This document shows, one piece after another, positions 6,524-12,892 of a DNA stretch of 42,194 bases. How positions within the stretch are numbered: position 1 is the stretch's first letter; the number at the start of each line of letters is the position of its first letter. The position numbers were made by a program, and so were the translations under genes. The DNA comes from a virus. The stretch covers positions 1-42,194 of IMG/VR virus record IMGVR_UViG_3300046836_000222. One strand, 5' to 3'. Below the pieces are notes generated by a model, which saw only the letters and a program-made list of their open reading frames with translations, was not told where the DNA came from and ran no database searches.

Positions 6524-6733
6524 ATGGGTGTGTTGGAACTGTTCTTCTACATCGTGATCGTCGTGCTGATCGGCTGGGGGGCGGTGTGGCTGGTCGGGTA
6601 CCTCGCACCGGGGCATCCCGCGATCATCGACAAGCTGATCTGGCTGGTGGTGATCGTCATCGTCATCGTGACGCTGGCGAGTGCGTTCGGGCTGACGGCG
6701 GTTGATCCGCGCGTTCCACGACTGCGCGGCTAG
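6524..6733 (+). CDS. Two-helix small membrane protein, 69 aa
   Basis: Two clear transmembrane helices: LELFFYIVIVVLIGWGAVWL (about 4-23) and LIWLVVIVIVIVTLASAFGL (about 38-57), joined by GYLAPGHPAIIDK, which suggests a cytoplasm-facing loop. This resembles the Thivi_2564-type small membrane proteins of bacteria and phages. Good RBS (GAGGTGAG) before the ATG. It is on the plus strand, convergent with the late operon. A role in membrane takeover or exclusion is possible. Confidence 0.65.
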   Translation: MGVLELFFYIVIVVLIGWGAVWLVGYLAPGHPAIIDKLIWLVVIVIVIVTLASAFGLTAVDPRVPRLRG

Positions 6734-6738
6734 AGAGG

Positions 6739-6802
6739 GCCTAGGGCGCCGGGGCCACTGGACACAGTTAGAACCAGCGTTCCCTCCCCGGACGTCCTAG
6801 GC
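6739..6802. terminator. Composite hairpin between convergent genes
   Basis: GCCTAGG (6739-6745) pairs with CCTAGGC (6796-6802), and inside it CCGGGG (6749-6754) pairs with CCCCGG (6786-6791), with a 31-nt loop. It lies between the ends of the plus gene 6524-6733 and the minus gene 6797-6928, the expected place for a bidirectional transcription stop. No T-tract follows, so a factor-independent mechanism is doubtful. Confidence 0.35.
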
Positions 6803-6928
6803 TTTCTTGAGCGTCGGCTGCTTAAAAACCTTCGAGCAACAGACGCAGAGCCACAAGCCATCGCCCACCGGCTCAGGCTCAAGCGAACTCGAGCAGTACG
6901 GGCATTCTGGTGTGAACGGCTTACTCAT
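6797..6928 (-). CDS. Zinc-ribbon protein, 43 aa
   Basis: MSKPFTPECPYCSSSLEPEP, then DGLWLCVCCSKVFKQPTLKK: two CxxC knuckles separated by about 18 residues, the layout of a rubredoxin-like zinc ribbon. GCGAGG lies just upstream of the ATG, and the start is inside the end of the ParA-like gene (8-nt overlap). It is the last gene of the late block. Probably a nucleic-acid or protein contact factor. Confidence 0.6.
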   Translation of the reverse strand: MSKPFTPECPYCSSSLEPEPVGDGLWLCVCCSKVFKQPTLKKA

Positions 6929-7148
6929 TGGGTACCTCGCCGGCCGCCCACCGTGGGGCATTCACGAACTGCTGCTCCCGTTCCCACCGCTGCAGGGCCA
7001 CGACGTCATCCAAATCTGGACCGACGACGAAAAATCCGGCCTTGAGTGCTAAGAATGCCGTCGAGAGGCTGACGAGTCGTGACTTCCCAATCCCGCCGTT
7101 CTTGAGCGGACGGGCAATCAGACAGCGAACTTTCGGACGCTCGCTCAT
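6921..7148 (-). CDS. Short ParA-like (deviant Walker A) protein, 75 aa
   Basis: The N-terminal part KVRCLIARPLKNGGIGKSRL, then VSLSTAFLALKAGFFVVGPD resembles the first strand, deviant Walker A (xGGxGKS/T) and following strand with acidic end (GPDLDD) of ParA/MinD-type ATPases. At 75 aa it is much shorter than a full ParA (over 200 aa), with no Walker B or C-terminal part seen, so it is a truncated remnant or a minimal nucleotide-binding fragment. ATG 7148 overlaps the preceding gene by 4 nt. Chance resemblance cannot be excluded. Confidence 0.45.
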   Translation of the reverse strand: MSERPKVRCLIARPLKNGGIGKSRLVSLSTAFLALKAGFFVVGPDLDDVVALQRWEREQQFVNAPRWAAGEVPNE

Positions 7149-7399
7149 AGCGGTCCCCCTACAAGGAGGTGCCATAATAGAACACCGATAATCCCTGCCG
7201 CGACCGGACGCCACCACGGATGCTTGTGCATCTTCCGCTGGAGCCACTGGGAAATAGTCAGTCTGTGATGTTTATAGGCCCACACCTCGTAAACCACAAC
7301 TGCTAATAGCACTAGTCCGAAGAACCATCCAGCACCATTACCGGGAGGCGGCGGAGGAGGCGGCGGACTGGCCGTTTCCGTGGAACATGGGTCTTGCAC
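7145..7399 (-). CDS. Small membrane protein, complete copy, 84 aa
   Basis: GTG 7399 is chosen because the paralogue at 8233 also starts GTG before the shared QDPC motif. The product has a Pro-rich linker (eight prolines), a transmembrane helix (AGWFFGLVLLAVVVYEVWA), then LTISQWLQRKMHKHPWW and a second hydrophobic segment (VAAGIIGVLLWHLLVGG). Its start lies inside the promoter of RHH-HNH cassette 1. It is related to the truncated gene at 8078-8233. Position among lipoprotein and holin-like genes suggests a lysis or envelope role. Confidence 0.6.
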   Translation of the reverse strand: MQDPCSTETASPPPPPPPPGNGAGWFFGLVLLAVVVYEVWAYKHHRLTISQWLQRKMHKHPWWRPVAAGIIGVLLWHLLVGGPL

Positions 7400-7422
7400 T
7401 ATAGCCACGCTGTTGCTACACT
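7394..7422 (+). promoter_or_regulatory. Promoter of RHH-HNH cassette 1
   Basis: TTGCAC (7394-7399), 17-nt spacer, TACACT (7417-7422) with TGC directly before it (extended -10). The ATG of the RHH gene (7429) follows after 6 nt, so the mRNA should be leaderless. A 6-bp inverted repeat, CATGGG (7386-7391) and CCCATG (7426-7431), brackets the promoter and may be an operator for the RHH protein. Confidence 0.6.
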
Positions 7423-7428
7423 GTGCCC

Positions 7429-7608
7429 ATGCAACCAAAGACCGAAACGATGCGCCTGCGGATTAGCCCATTGGAAAAGCGTCTGTATCAAGCGAACGCA
7501 GAGGCATGTAATCTTCCTCTTTCGACGTACGTCCGGCTGATGTTGGGATTCGCCGTCACGCGCGGAGGCAACGCCGTTCTCGCGGAGATGAAGGCGAAGA
7601 GGCGCTAA
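7429..7608 (+). CDS. Ribbon-helix-helix regulator of cassette 1, 59 aa
   Basis: MQPKTETMRLRISPLEKRLY then QANAEACNLPLSTYVRLMLG: a beta strand (ETMRLRISP) and two helices (LEKRLYQANAEACN, LSTYVRLMLGFAV), the standard RHH (CopG/MobC-like) plan. RHH dimers bind operator DNA through the strand. The stop TAA abuts the ATG of the HNH gene (TAAATG), indicating coupled translation. It is on the plus strand, antisense to the late operon. It likely represses its own promoter or targets the nuclease. Confidence 0.7.
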   Translation: MQPKTETMRLRISPLEKRLYQANAEACNLPLSTYVRLMLGFAVTRGGNAVLAEMKAKRR

Positions 7609-8070
7609 ATGCCGCAACAGTACCAGCGCGGCCCTCAGAGTCCCCTCTATAACCGAGTGCGCGTAAAATGCGAGGTCTGTGGACGTAAAGAGGATCGAGT
7701 GCGGAATCGACTCGTTCCGGGACGACACATCTATTGCTCTAATGCGTGCCGAGCGATTGGCTGCCGCAAGACCGGGCGTCACCATCCATGCTGGAAAGGC
7801 GGTGTCATTCAACGTCCGAGCGGCTACCTCTACATCAAGGTTGGGCGAGAGCATCCAATGGCCGCGAAGGACGGGTACGTGCAACAGCACCGCTTGGTCA
7901 TGGCCGAACATCTGGGACGACTGCTCACGAAGGATGAGGTCGTGCATCACGTCAATGGCGTCAAGCACGACAATCGCATCGTGAATCTGCAATTAATGGC
8001 CTCAACTGGCGCCCATACGCTCCATCACGCCAAGCTCCGAGCGTTCCTGCGCTCAGAGAAAGAGCCCTAA
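7609..8070 (+). CDS. HNH homing endonuclease of cassette 1, 153 aa
   Basis: N-terminal zinc finger (CEVCGRKEDRV ... IYCSNACRAIGC, residues about 20-50), then WKGGVIQRPSGYLYIKVGRE and the HNH_3-type core: QQHRLVMAEHLGR, DEVVHHVNGVKHDNRIVNLQ, with catalytic HH, N and D residues visible. It is encoded against the phage late genes and ends exactly where the minus-strand membrane gene 8078-8233 loses homology with its paralogue, marking the insertion boundary. A mobile homing endonuclease paired with an RHH protein. Confidence 0.8.
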   Translation: MPQQYQRGPQSPLYNRVRVKCEVCGRKEDRVRNRLVPGRHIYCSNACRAIGCRKTGRHHPCWKGGVIQRPSGYLYIKVGREHPMAAKDGYVQQHRLVMAEHLGRLLTKDEVVHHVNGVKHDNRIVNLQLMASTGAHTLHHAKLRAFLRSEKEP

Positions 8071-8077
8071 TTCCAGA

Positions 8078-8233
8078 CTGACTGATCGTCAGATGCCCCG
8101 TCCGGCTCGCCCAGACCTCGTACACGAGCACCGCGAGCAGGAGGCCCCCAAAGACCCACCCGGCGAGGTTGGGATGCGCTGGCGGGGCAACAGGGGCCAC
8201 AGGAAGGGGATCTCCGCACGGGTCTTGAATCAC
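8078..8233 (-). pseudogene. Truncated copy of the small membrane protein
   Basis: GTG 8233 (overlapping the upstream TGA as GTGA) starts VIQDPCGDPLPVAP, then AGWVFGGLLLAVLVYEVWAS and GHLTISQ. Over about 52 residues it matches the complete gene at 7145-7399 (by eye about half identical, with shared QDPC, AGW, VYEVWA, LTISQ). After LTISQ the similarity stops abruptly at the end of the HNH cassette; the open frame then runs antisense through the HNH gene to 7961. The C-terminal membrane segment is missing, so the gene was probably cut by the cassette insertion. Confidence 0.6.
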
Positions 8234-8421
8234 GCAGGATGCTGTTGAAGCCAGAGATCATCGCGGGCAATCGAACTCGCCACCGCCTGCTGCAGCGCCG
8301 CAAGGACGTCCGCATCCGTCACGGGAGGCGCGTTCGGATCGGTCGCCGCGTGGTTCGTCTTGATCATCGCGATGATGCCAGGAATCTGGCCGATGATGAG
8401 GTTCAACAGGCCGGGATTCAT
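8230..8421 (-). CDS. Small phage protein with hydrophobic N-terminus, 63 aa
   Basis: Start ATG 8421 overlaps the lipoprotein stop by ATGA. MNPGLLNLIIGQIPGIIAMI is an amphipathic/hydrophobic helix, followed by PPVTDADVLAALQQAVASSI and WLQQHPA, a soluble helix. Such proteins occur in late regions next to holin-like genes. It is possibly membrane-associated and part of the lysis module; no specific assignment. Confidence 0.5.
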   Translation of the reverse strand: MNPGLLNLIIGQIPGIIAMIKTNHAATDPNAPPVTDADVLAALQQAVASSIARDDLWLQQHPA

Positions 8422-8822
8422 GGGATCTCCTGAATGATGGTCGAGAGCAACGCCACGTAGGGGGCAATCTTCGTCCACTCCGCCGCCGGCACGTCCTTCT
8501 GCAACTGCCCGATGGACGCTGTGACAATCGGCTTCCAGCCGCCCGGACTGGCCCCGATGACCGTCACGGCGCTCTTATGGAACGTCACGATCTTCCGCGT
8601 GGTCTCGGTCGAGAGCACCGGCGGCGTCTGGGCGTTCGCCGCGATGGCGACGTCCCGGATCGTGTCCAGGACGCGGATCGCCTGAATCCCTTGCCAGGCA
8701 GTTTTCCCCACAGGCGAAAGCGTGGGGGGCGCCTTGGCGCAGCCGACGATCAGCGCGAGCGCAAGCACGACGAGAGTGCGGGATCGGGTGCGTATCAATG
8801 TGAGTCTCCAGTCTGGGGTCAT
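8418..8822 (-). CDS. Phage lipoprotein, 134 aa
   Basis: A charged N-terminus (MTPDWRLTLIRTRSRT) is followed by a hydrophobic stretch ending in a lipobox (LVVLALALIVGC, with I-V-G-C), so Cys28 should be lipidated. The mature part is helical. Phage lipoproteins in the late block often act at the outer membrane: as a spanin subunit (Rz1-like) or in superinfection exclusion. At about 107 mature residues it is longer than Rz1. Flanked by ATGA overlaps. Confidence 0.6.
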   Translation of the reverse strand: MTPDWRLTLIRTRSRTLVVLALALIVGCAKAPPTLSPVGKTAWQGIQAIRVLDTIRDVAIAANAQTPPVLSTETTRKIVTFHKSAVTVIGASPGGWKPIVTASIGQLQKDVPAAEWTKIAPYVALLSTIIQEIP

Positions 8823-9124
8823 GGCTTGCTTTCCGACAGCGCGTTGATGGTGGCGTTATTGAGCACCGCCTGCGACGTCAGGGCGGCATTCGCGGAGAGG
8901 ATATTCGACGTCGCATCGGCAATCTTCGCGTCCACCTTACTGGCCGGAATCGCATACTGTCGCGCCAGCAGGGGAAGCAAGACGCCCGAGAGCGTCATCA
9001 ACGCGGCGTTCTGAGCCGGGGTGATGTTGATCCCGAACGCGATGAGGGTCTGGAGAATCGCTTGGACGAGGACGGTCCCGCCCGAGACAATCACCATGAG
9101 CGGTTCCGAGAGTGAACTCAGCAT
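8819..9124 (-). CDS. Holin-like membrane protein, 101 aa
   Basis: Two hydrophobic segments: LMVIVSGGTVLVQAILQTLI (about 9-28) and ALMTLSGVLLPLLARQYAIP (about 41-60), separated by GINITPAQNA. The TPAQxAALxxLxGxxLxLxAR pattern is common in small phage holin-like proteins. The rest is a soluble helix with Ala/Asn-rich repeats. Position in a cluster with a lipoprotein and other small membrane genes supports a lysis role. Start ATG 9124. Confidence 0.5.
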   Translation of the reverse strand: MLSSLSEPLMVIVSGGTVLVQAILQTLIAFGINITPAQNAALMTLSGVLLPLLARQYAIPASKVDAKIADATSNILSANAALTSQAVLNNATINALSESKP

Positions 9125-9125
9125 G

Positions 9126-9467
9126 TTATTTTACCCATGTGAAGCGTTGCACGTGACGAGCCTTCCGTCTGAGCCGATCGCCTTTCCATCTCGAGCGGAT
9201 AATCAACCCGGTACGACGCATCTCGTCTGCAAGCGCGATCAGGGAGTCCGTGAGATTCTTCTCGTAGTGGGCCAATATCTGTGGCGCCGTTGTCACCACC
9301 AGATCCGGCGCCATCGCATTCCCCGCAATCGTCTCGATCGTCGTACGACCGGTCGGCCATGTGACCTGCGCGTTGATGCGACCGACACAGAGCGCCGAGA
9401 GCGAAGACATCGACGGCATCCACTCCGACAACCAGACGGCTTCCGTTGGGCTTGAGACTTCTGTCAT
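9126..9467 (-). CDS. Hypothetical late protein, 113 aa
   Basis: ATG 9467 (MTEVSSPTEAVWLSEWMPSM) is preferred; an ATG at 9479 adds four residues. It contains NAQVTWPTGRTTIETIAGNA and an amphipathic, very basic C-terminus (RRTGLIIRSRWKGDRLRRKA) that would suit membrane or nucleic-acid contact. Its 5' end lies within the promoter/operator region of cassette 2. No endolysin motif was recognised, though the location is where one might be expected. Confidence 0.5.
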   Translation of the reverse strand: MTEVSSPTEAVWLSEWMPSMSSLSALCVGRINAQVTWPTGRTTIETIAGNAMAPDLVVTTAPQILAHYEKNLTDSLIALADEMRRTGLIIRSRWKGDRLRRKARHVQRFTWVK

Positions 9468-9476
9468 CGTAACTCG

Positions 9477-9507
9477 CATTGTATGGACATCTGCGCTACA
9501 ATGTCCA
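9477..9507 (+). promoter_or_regulatory. Promoter/operator of RHH-HNH cassette 2
   Basis: A good -10 (TACAAT, 9497-9502) lies 6 nt before the RHH ATG (9509), predicting a leaderless mRNA; no clear -35. Two overlapping perfect inverted repeats cover it: CATTGTA (9477-9483) with TACAATG (9497-9503), and TGGACAT (9484-9490) with ATGTCCA (9501-9507). Such symmetry over the -10 is expected of an autoregulated RHH operator. Confidence 0.6.
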
Positions 9508-9508
9508 G

Positions 9509-9661
9509 ATGAAACGAAAAACCACGTCGATTCAATTGCGCGTCACGCCGCTGGAGAAGAAAATCATCCAAAAAGCCGCCGAGAAGGACGGTCTCCCGAT
9601 GTCGGCGTGGATTCGCCGCTCCCTGTTGTCCGAACTCGACGTCATCCTGTTGGCGAAGTAG
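9509..9661 (+). CDS. Ribbon-helix-helix regulator of cassette 2, 50 aa
   Basis: MKRKTTSIQLRVTPLEKKII then QKAAEKDGLPMSAWIRRSLL: a beta strand (TTSIQLRVTP) and two helices, the RHH plan, clearly parallel to the cassette 1 regulator (shared LRxxPLEKxxxxxA...LPxSxxxR). The stop TAG is directly followed by the HNH ATG (TAGATG). It likely binds the palindromes over its own promoter. Start ATG 9509; a TTG further upstream at 9479 would extend through the promoter and is rejected. Confidence 0.75.
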   Translation: MKRKTTSIQLRVTPLEKKIIQKAAEKDGLPMSAWIRRSLLSELDVILLAK

Positions 9662-10240
9662 ATGGCCGTCAACACGCGTGACCCTAGATACCGTCGGATT
9701 ACGCTGTCGTGTGGTGAATGCGACACGAAGGTGGTTCGCAAGCGATGCAGGGTGTCGCCGAGAGAGTTTCCGTATTGCTCTCCAGCCTGCAAGGCGAAAG
9801 GCATGCTGAATCGCAACGGGGGACACCTGAATGGTCGCTGGAGAGGCGGAATCTGCCAATCTGACTACGGCTACGTCTTGGAGTACGTCAGACGAGATCA
9901 TCCGTTCGCCTCAATGCTCACGAAAGGATATATACCCCAACATCGGCTTGTGATGGCGACCCATCTTGGGCGCCCATTAACGCGCGATGAAGCCGTCCAC
10001 CACATCAACGGAATCAAAAACGACAATCGAATAGAAAACCTGCAACTCTTATCGCATTCCGAACACGCACGGGTACACAACGTGGTTGCACCACCGTGTT
10101 GGTGCGGCGGAAAGCACCTAAGCCGTGGCATGTGTTCCAAGCATTATCAACGATGGCTCAAATCAGACGCCAATAAGAATGGGATAGGCGGGGTCTGGAC
10201 ATACTCTGACCCCGAAAGGCCCAGCTCTGTATGTGCGTAA
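9662..10240 (+). CDS. HNH homing endonuclease of cassette 2, 192 aa
   Basis: Same plan as cassette 1: an N-terminal zinc finger (CGECDTKVV ... YCSPACKAKG), WRGGICQSDYGYVLEYV, then the HNH core IPQHRLVMATHLGR, DEAVHHINGIKNDNRIENLQ. It has an extra C-terminal zinc finger (CWCGGKHLSRGMCSKHYQRW). The last about 25 residues lie antisense to the 3' end of the glycosidase-like gene, so the natural C-terminus was probably shorter and the frame reads into target DNA at the insertion point. A probable mobile endonuclease. Confidence 0.8.
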   Translation: MAVNTRDPRYRRITLSCGECDTKVVRKRCRVSPREFPYCSPACKAKGMLNRNGGHLNGRWRGGICQSDYGYVLEYVRRDHPFASMLTKGYIPQHRLVMATHLGRPLTRDEAVHHINGIKNDNRIENLQLLSHSEHARVHNVVAPPCWCGGKHLSRGMCSKHYQRWLKSDANKNGIGGVWTYSDPERPSSVCA

Positions 10241-11137
10241 ACTTTTTGTAAGGGCTTCGTCGTTGGTGTCGTGGACGTACCCGTAGTCGTTCGGCGTGCT
10301 CGCTGGGAATGCCGTCAGCCCTTGGATCGCGGCCTTCGCGCACGCGAGTTCATTGCTGTCTGGCATCTGGCAAAATTGTCCCGAAAGTGTGTGGAACGTG
10401 CCGCCAGCTCCGAAAAGACCGTAAATGGCAAAGAGCGATAGAACGCAATCCACTCGGTATCCGATATCTTGCGGCTTGGCGGGTTCGTCTCCGACCCAAG
10501 GAATCTTTGCCACGTCCCACATGTCCACGACATCCTTCGCCTTACGGGCGGTTTCGCAGGGGAGGTCCGCCCGAGGCGAGTGCGTCGTTCCGTAGGTGCC
10601 TCGTCGCTTTGTCGCGTCATAGGTGTAGTCTCCCGTGGCGTAGGGAATCGTCCCGATCGAAGGAATGGCGAGGTCTTGAATCGGATCGGCCGTCTGCCAT
10701 TGTCCTTCATGGCCTGGTTCATTCACAAGCTCAATTTGGCAATTCTGTTCACTTTGTAGCGCATCTAGCCACGACGGCACGAACACCGGATTGACCTGTG
10801 ACCCGAACAGCGTCAGTTCCACCATCGCACCCTGCCCCGCCATCCAGCGCACGAACGCCAGCATCGTCTCGAGCGAGGGTGTGTCCCAGCCGGGAAACTG
10901 ACCGGGAACGGGAGGCTTGTTGGCTAATATTCTGAAGGTGTTGAAGCCGAGGCCCATGTAGAGCGAGACGAACGGGCTGATGTCCTGCCCCTTCCCAAAC
11001 AGGTCCATAAGCTGAAACGCCGTCACGCCCATATAGCGCCACGGCTGACCAGCCATGAGGAAGATCTTCCGGTCGATGGTCGGACGGGCGAGCGGTGGCG
11101 CCGTGCTCCACGGCCGGTGGATCAAGGTCTCCATCAC
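10163..11137 (-). CDS. Glycoside hydrolase-like protein (TIM-barrel type), 324 aa
   Basis: Features of clan GH-A barrels: an N-terminal strand motif (YMGLGFNTFRILANK), a barrel strand (GAMVELTLFGSQ), then IELVNEPGHEGQW with the NEP acid/base glutamate (about residue 140), and a later strand WVGDEPAKPQ whose glutamate could be the nucleophile. It follows the fibre-like gene and probably sits on the tail, degrading capsule or surface polysaccharide (depolymerase), although a lytic function is possible. The 3' end is overlapped by the inserted HNH gene. Confidence 0.55.
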   Translation of the reverse strand: MMETLIHRPWSTAPPLARPTIDRKIFLMAGQPWRYMGVTAFQLMDLFGKGQDISPFVSLYMGLGFNTFRILANKPPVPGQFPGWDTPSLETMLAFVRWMAGQGAMVELTLFGSQVNPVFVPSWLDALQSEQNCQIELVNEPGHEGQWQTADPIQDLAIPSIGTIPYATGDYTYDATKRRGTYGTTHSPRADLPCETARKAKDVVDMWDVAKIPWVGDEPAKPQDIGYRVDCVLSLFAIYGLFGAGGTFHTLSGQFCQMPDSNELACAKAAIQGLTAFPASTPNDYGYVHDTNDEALTKSLRTYRAGPFGVRVCPDPAYPILIGV

Positions 11138-12312
11138 AGCGGCTCAAACGCGAGGCTGTACGCGAAGAACGCCCCTTCATCCCCGCCGGCGCCGGGGCGG
11201 TATTCGATCTGCGCCTGGATCGCCCCGTTCTTGTTCCCGGTGTAGAACTGCCACTGTTCCGCCCAGCCCTGCCCGGTTTCGCCGTCCGGCTTCACATAGA
11301 ACTGTTTGTCCAGCCCTCCGCTGTGGATCGTCGCATCACAGCCCACGACGGCGCCGGTCTGCTGGCTGATGAGCGCGTCCTGCTGTGTGCCGGGGCGCAG
11401 GAAGTGGTAGCGGGCATCGCCCTTGTCGTGCCCGTCGAAGACCATCCCGCGCCAGCCGAGTGACGCCCACGGGCCGGTATGGGGGTTGTCGGGACGGCCG
11501 AGGAGCCCTCCGGGACCACGAACACAGCCAACGGTATCGGTTGCCATATGCCATTCCTTATGTGAGCGGTACTGAGACGGAGGCGTAATCGGCGGTGGAA
11601 TCACTGGGGGGATGACCGGCGGTGGATCGATAGGCGGAGGTTCCACTGGCGGAATAACCGGAGGCGGATCCACGGGCGGCACCACCGGCGGCAGCGCAAA
11701 GAGTTCGTCCATCAGCAACAGCATGAGCACCACCCCTCCCGCCTCAACACTGTGAAACGCGAGCCCCACCGTATCACCTTCGCGCGTGGCCCTAATGAAT
11801 GTACACGCACCAGCCTCGAGGAGCCGCAGCGTCGTGCCATCCCAGACGCAGACGCCGCCGTTGTCGTGTCCTTGACCGATCCAGAGGCCATTGAACAGGT
11901 CCGTGTATTGTGACAGGCCATTCCACGGACCGTACGTCTCTTTCCCGCCGACGATGACGTTGTCCGGTGTGACGTAGCGGTAGCCGTTGGAGTCCTCGCC
12001 GGGACCGCACGGATGCTGATACCGCACGCCGTGGAGGTCGAAGATGACGGGCGATTCGCCGCAGCAGGGCTGTGGGTGCGGTTGCCACGAGCCGTTCCAT
12101 TCCCAGCACGCGGGTTCGATGGTGTCATGGGCCTGACCGGCACACCGGAAGGACGGCACGTTCGTGCAACGGATGTAGAGAGGTCCGAAGGCTTCGGGAT
12201 TCCCGAGCGAGCCCAGATGCGACTGAACCCCCACATGGGGGATCATCGCGGCCCACTCGCCAGTGGGAAGTTGTTCGCCGTACCACGCGCCGCCGATAAC
12301 CTGCCTGGTCAC
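11134..12312 (-). CDS. Fibre-like structural protein with proline linker, 392 aa
   Basis: GTG 12312 overlaps the upstream stop (GTGA). An N-terminal domain (about 1-205) rich in W, C and G is followed by a striking Pro/Val/Ile linker (repeats of PPVxPP, about 207-245). A C-terminal beta-rich domain (about 255-392) reads WASLGWRGMVFDG, YHFLRPGTQQDALISQQTGA, FYVKPDGETGQGWAEQW, resembling carbohydrate-binding or jelly-roll modules. A rigid linker between two binding domains fits a tail-fibre or receptor-binding role. No known family identified. Confidence 0.5.
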   Translation of the reverse strand: MTRQVIGGAWYGEQLPTGEWAAMIPHVGVQSHLGSLGNPEAFGPLYIRCTNVPSFRCAGQAHDTIEPACWEWNGSWQPHPQPCCGESPVIFDLHGVRYQHPCGPGEDSNGYRYVTPDNVIVGGKETYGPWNGLSQYTDLFNGLWIGQGHDNGGVCVWDGTTLRLLEAGACTFIRATREGDTVGLAFHSVEAGGVVLMLLLMDELFALPPVVPPVDPPPVIPPVEPPPIDPPPVIPPVIPPPITPPSQYRSHKEWHMATDTVGCVRGPGGLLGRPDNPHTGPWASLGWRGMVFDGHDKGDARYHFLRPGTQQDALISQQTGAVVGCDATIHSGGLDKQFYVKPDGETGQGWAEQWQFYTGNKNGAIQAQIEYRPGAGGDEGAFFAYSLAFEPL

Positions 12313-12599
12313 GACTCATCCATCCGGCGCCGGCCGTTAATCTGCAGCAGCGTCCCGAGTTCGTGTCGGGGCACGAACCGTCGATCCATCTCGTCGGGTA
12401 ACTTTTGCACAGCGTCCGCCAAGTCAGACATGTGCTCCCCGGCGCGGTTCATCCGGGTGTTCAGGTTCCCCACGTCCTCGATGACACTGTCGAGCGCATT
12501 CTGCTGTTTCCCGAGCAGGAACGCCCCCCAGAAAATCGCCGTCGTCAGCGAACACGCGCCCGTGATGACGGCGAGGATTTCTGGAATGGAAATGTTCAT
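12309..12599 (-). CDS. Membrane-anchored coiled-coil protein, 96 aa (holin-like)
   Basis: One N-terminal transmembrane helix (ILAVITGACSLTTAIFWGAF, about 8-27) then a coiled coil (QNALDSVIEDVGNLNTRMNR, DLADAVQKLPDEMDRRF). This is the layout of small phage membrane proteins variously called holin-like. It is the third of three consecutive small membrane genes (12892, 12721, 12599), all with start/stop overlaps or short gaps, which supports a lysis or injection-linked cluster. Confidence 0.5.
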   Translation of the reverse strand: MNISIPEILAVITGACSLTTAIFWGAFLLGKQQNALDSVIEDVGNLNTRMNRAGEHMSDLADAVQKLPDEMDRRFVPRHELGTLLQINGRRRMDES

Positions 12600-12721
12600 C
12601 CGTGACGGCCTAATTTATAGAACCCGACGATGCCAATCGCCATCCCGACCATACACAGACACACGACTGTCACCATCGTCGTTACCCCCAGGTAGAACAG
12701 CGGGAGCAAACGGAACGCCAT
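12596..12721 (-). CDS. Tiny membrane protein, 41 aa
   Basis: MAFRLLPLFYLGVTTMVTVV then CLCMVGMAIGIVGFYKLGRH: nearly the whole protein is one or two membrane helices with a short basic end. It starts 6 nt after the preceding stop and ends by ATGA overlap with the next gene. Candidate holin/antiholin partner or membrane-injection peptide. Confidence 0.5.
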   Translation of the reverse strand: MAFRLLPLFYLGVTTMVTVVCLCMVGMAIGIVGFYKLGRHG

Positions 12722-12727
12722 GCTGCC

Positions 12728-12892
12728 TTACAAGAGATAGCAAAAGAACGTCATCCACTCGGGGGAGTCCTTGGGATACGCCGCACAGAGGGCCGCCCAG
12801 ATACCGTCATTCGCGTAGAGCGTCCCACCCGCCGCGAAGACGAGCGCGACGAAGAGTCCGACCAAGAGTCGTCGTACTGCGGGTCGTCTCAC
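12728..12892 (-). CDS. Small exported/membrane protein, 54 aa
   Basis: GTG 12892 with GGAGGTGG upstream, overlapping the previous stop as GTGA. VRRPAVRRLLVGLFVALVFA followed by AGGTLYAND looks like a signal peptide (basic N-region, hydrophobic core, A-x-A-like end). The mature part (GIWAALCAAYPKDSPEWMTF, FCYLL) is about 27 residues with two Cys. A periplasmic or membrane peptide; function unknown. Confidence 0.5.
   Translation of the reverse strand: MRRPAVRRLLVGLFVALVFAAGGTLYANDGIWAALCAAYPKDSPEWMTFFCYLL

Noticed and set aside
6227-6616. 129-aa minus-strand frame upstream of the repressor
   Set aside because: It covers the repressor control region and the plus-strand membrane gene with its RBS; low-complexity product.
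7600-8100. Toxin-antitoxin reading of the RHH+HNH pair
   Set aside because: RHH antitoxins pair with small RNase toxins; here the partner has a full HNH core with zinc fingers like homing endonucleases. A toxin-like role is still not excluded.
11590-11700. Repetitive DNA read as possible CRISPR or tandem repeat
   Set aside because: The units are irregular and encode the Pro-rich linker of the fibre-like protein; no spacers.
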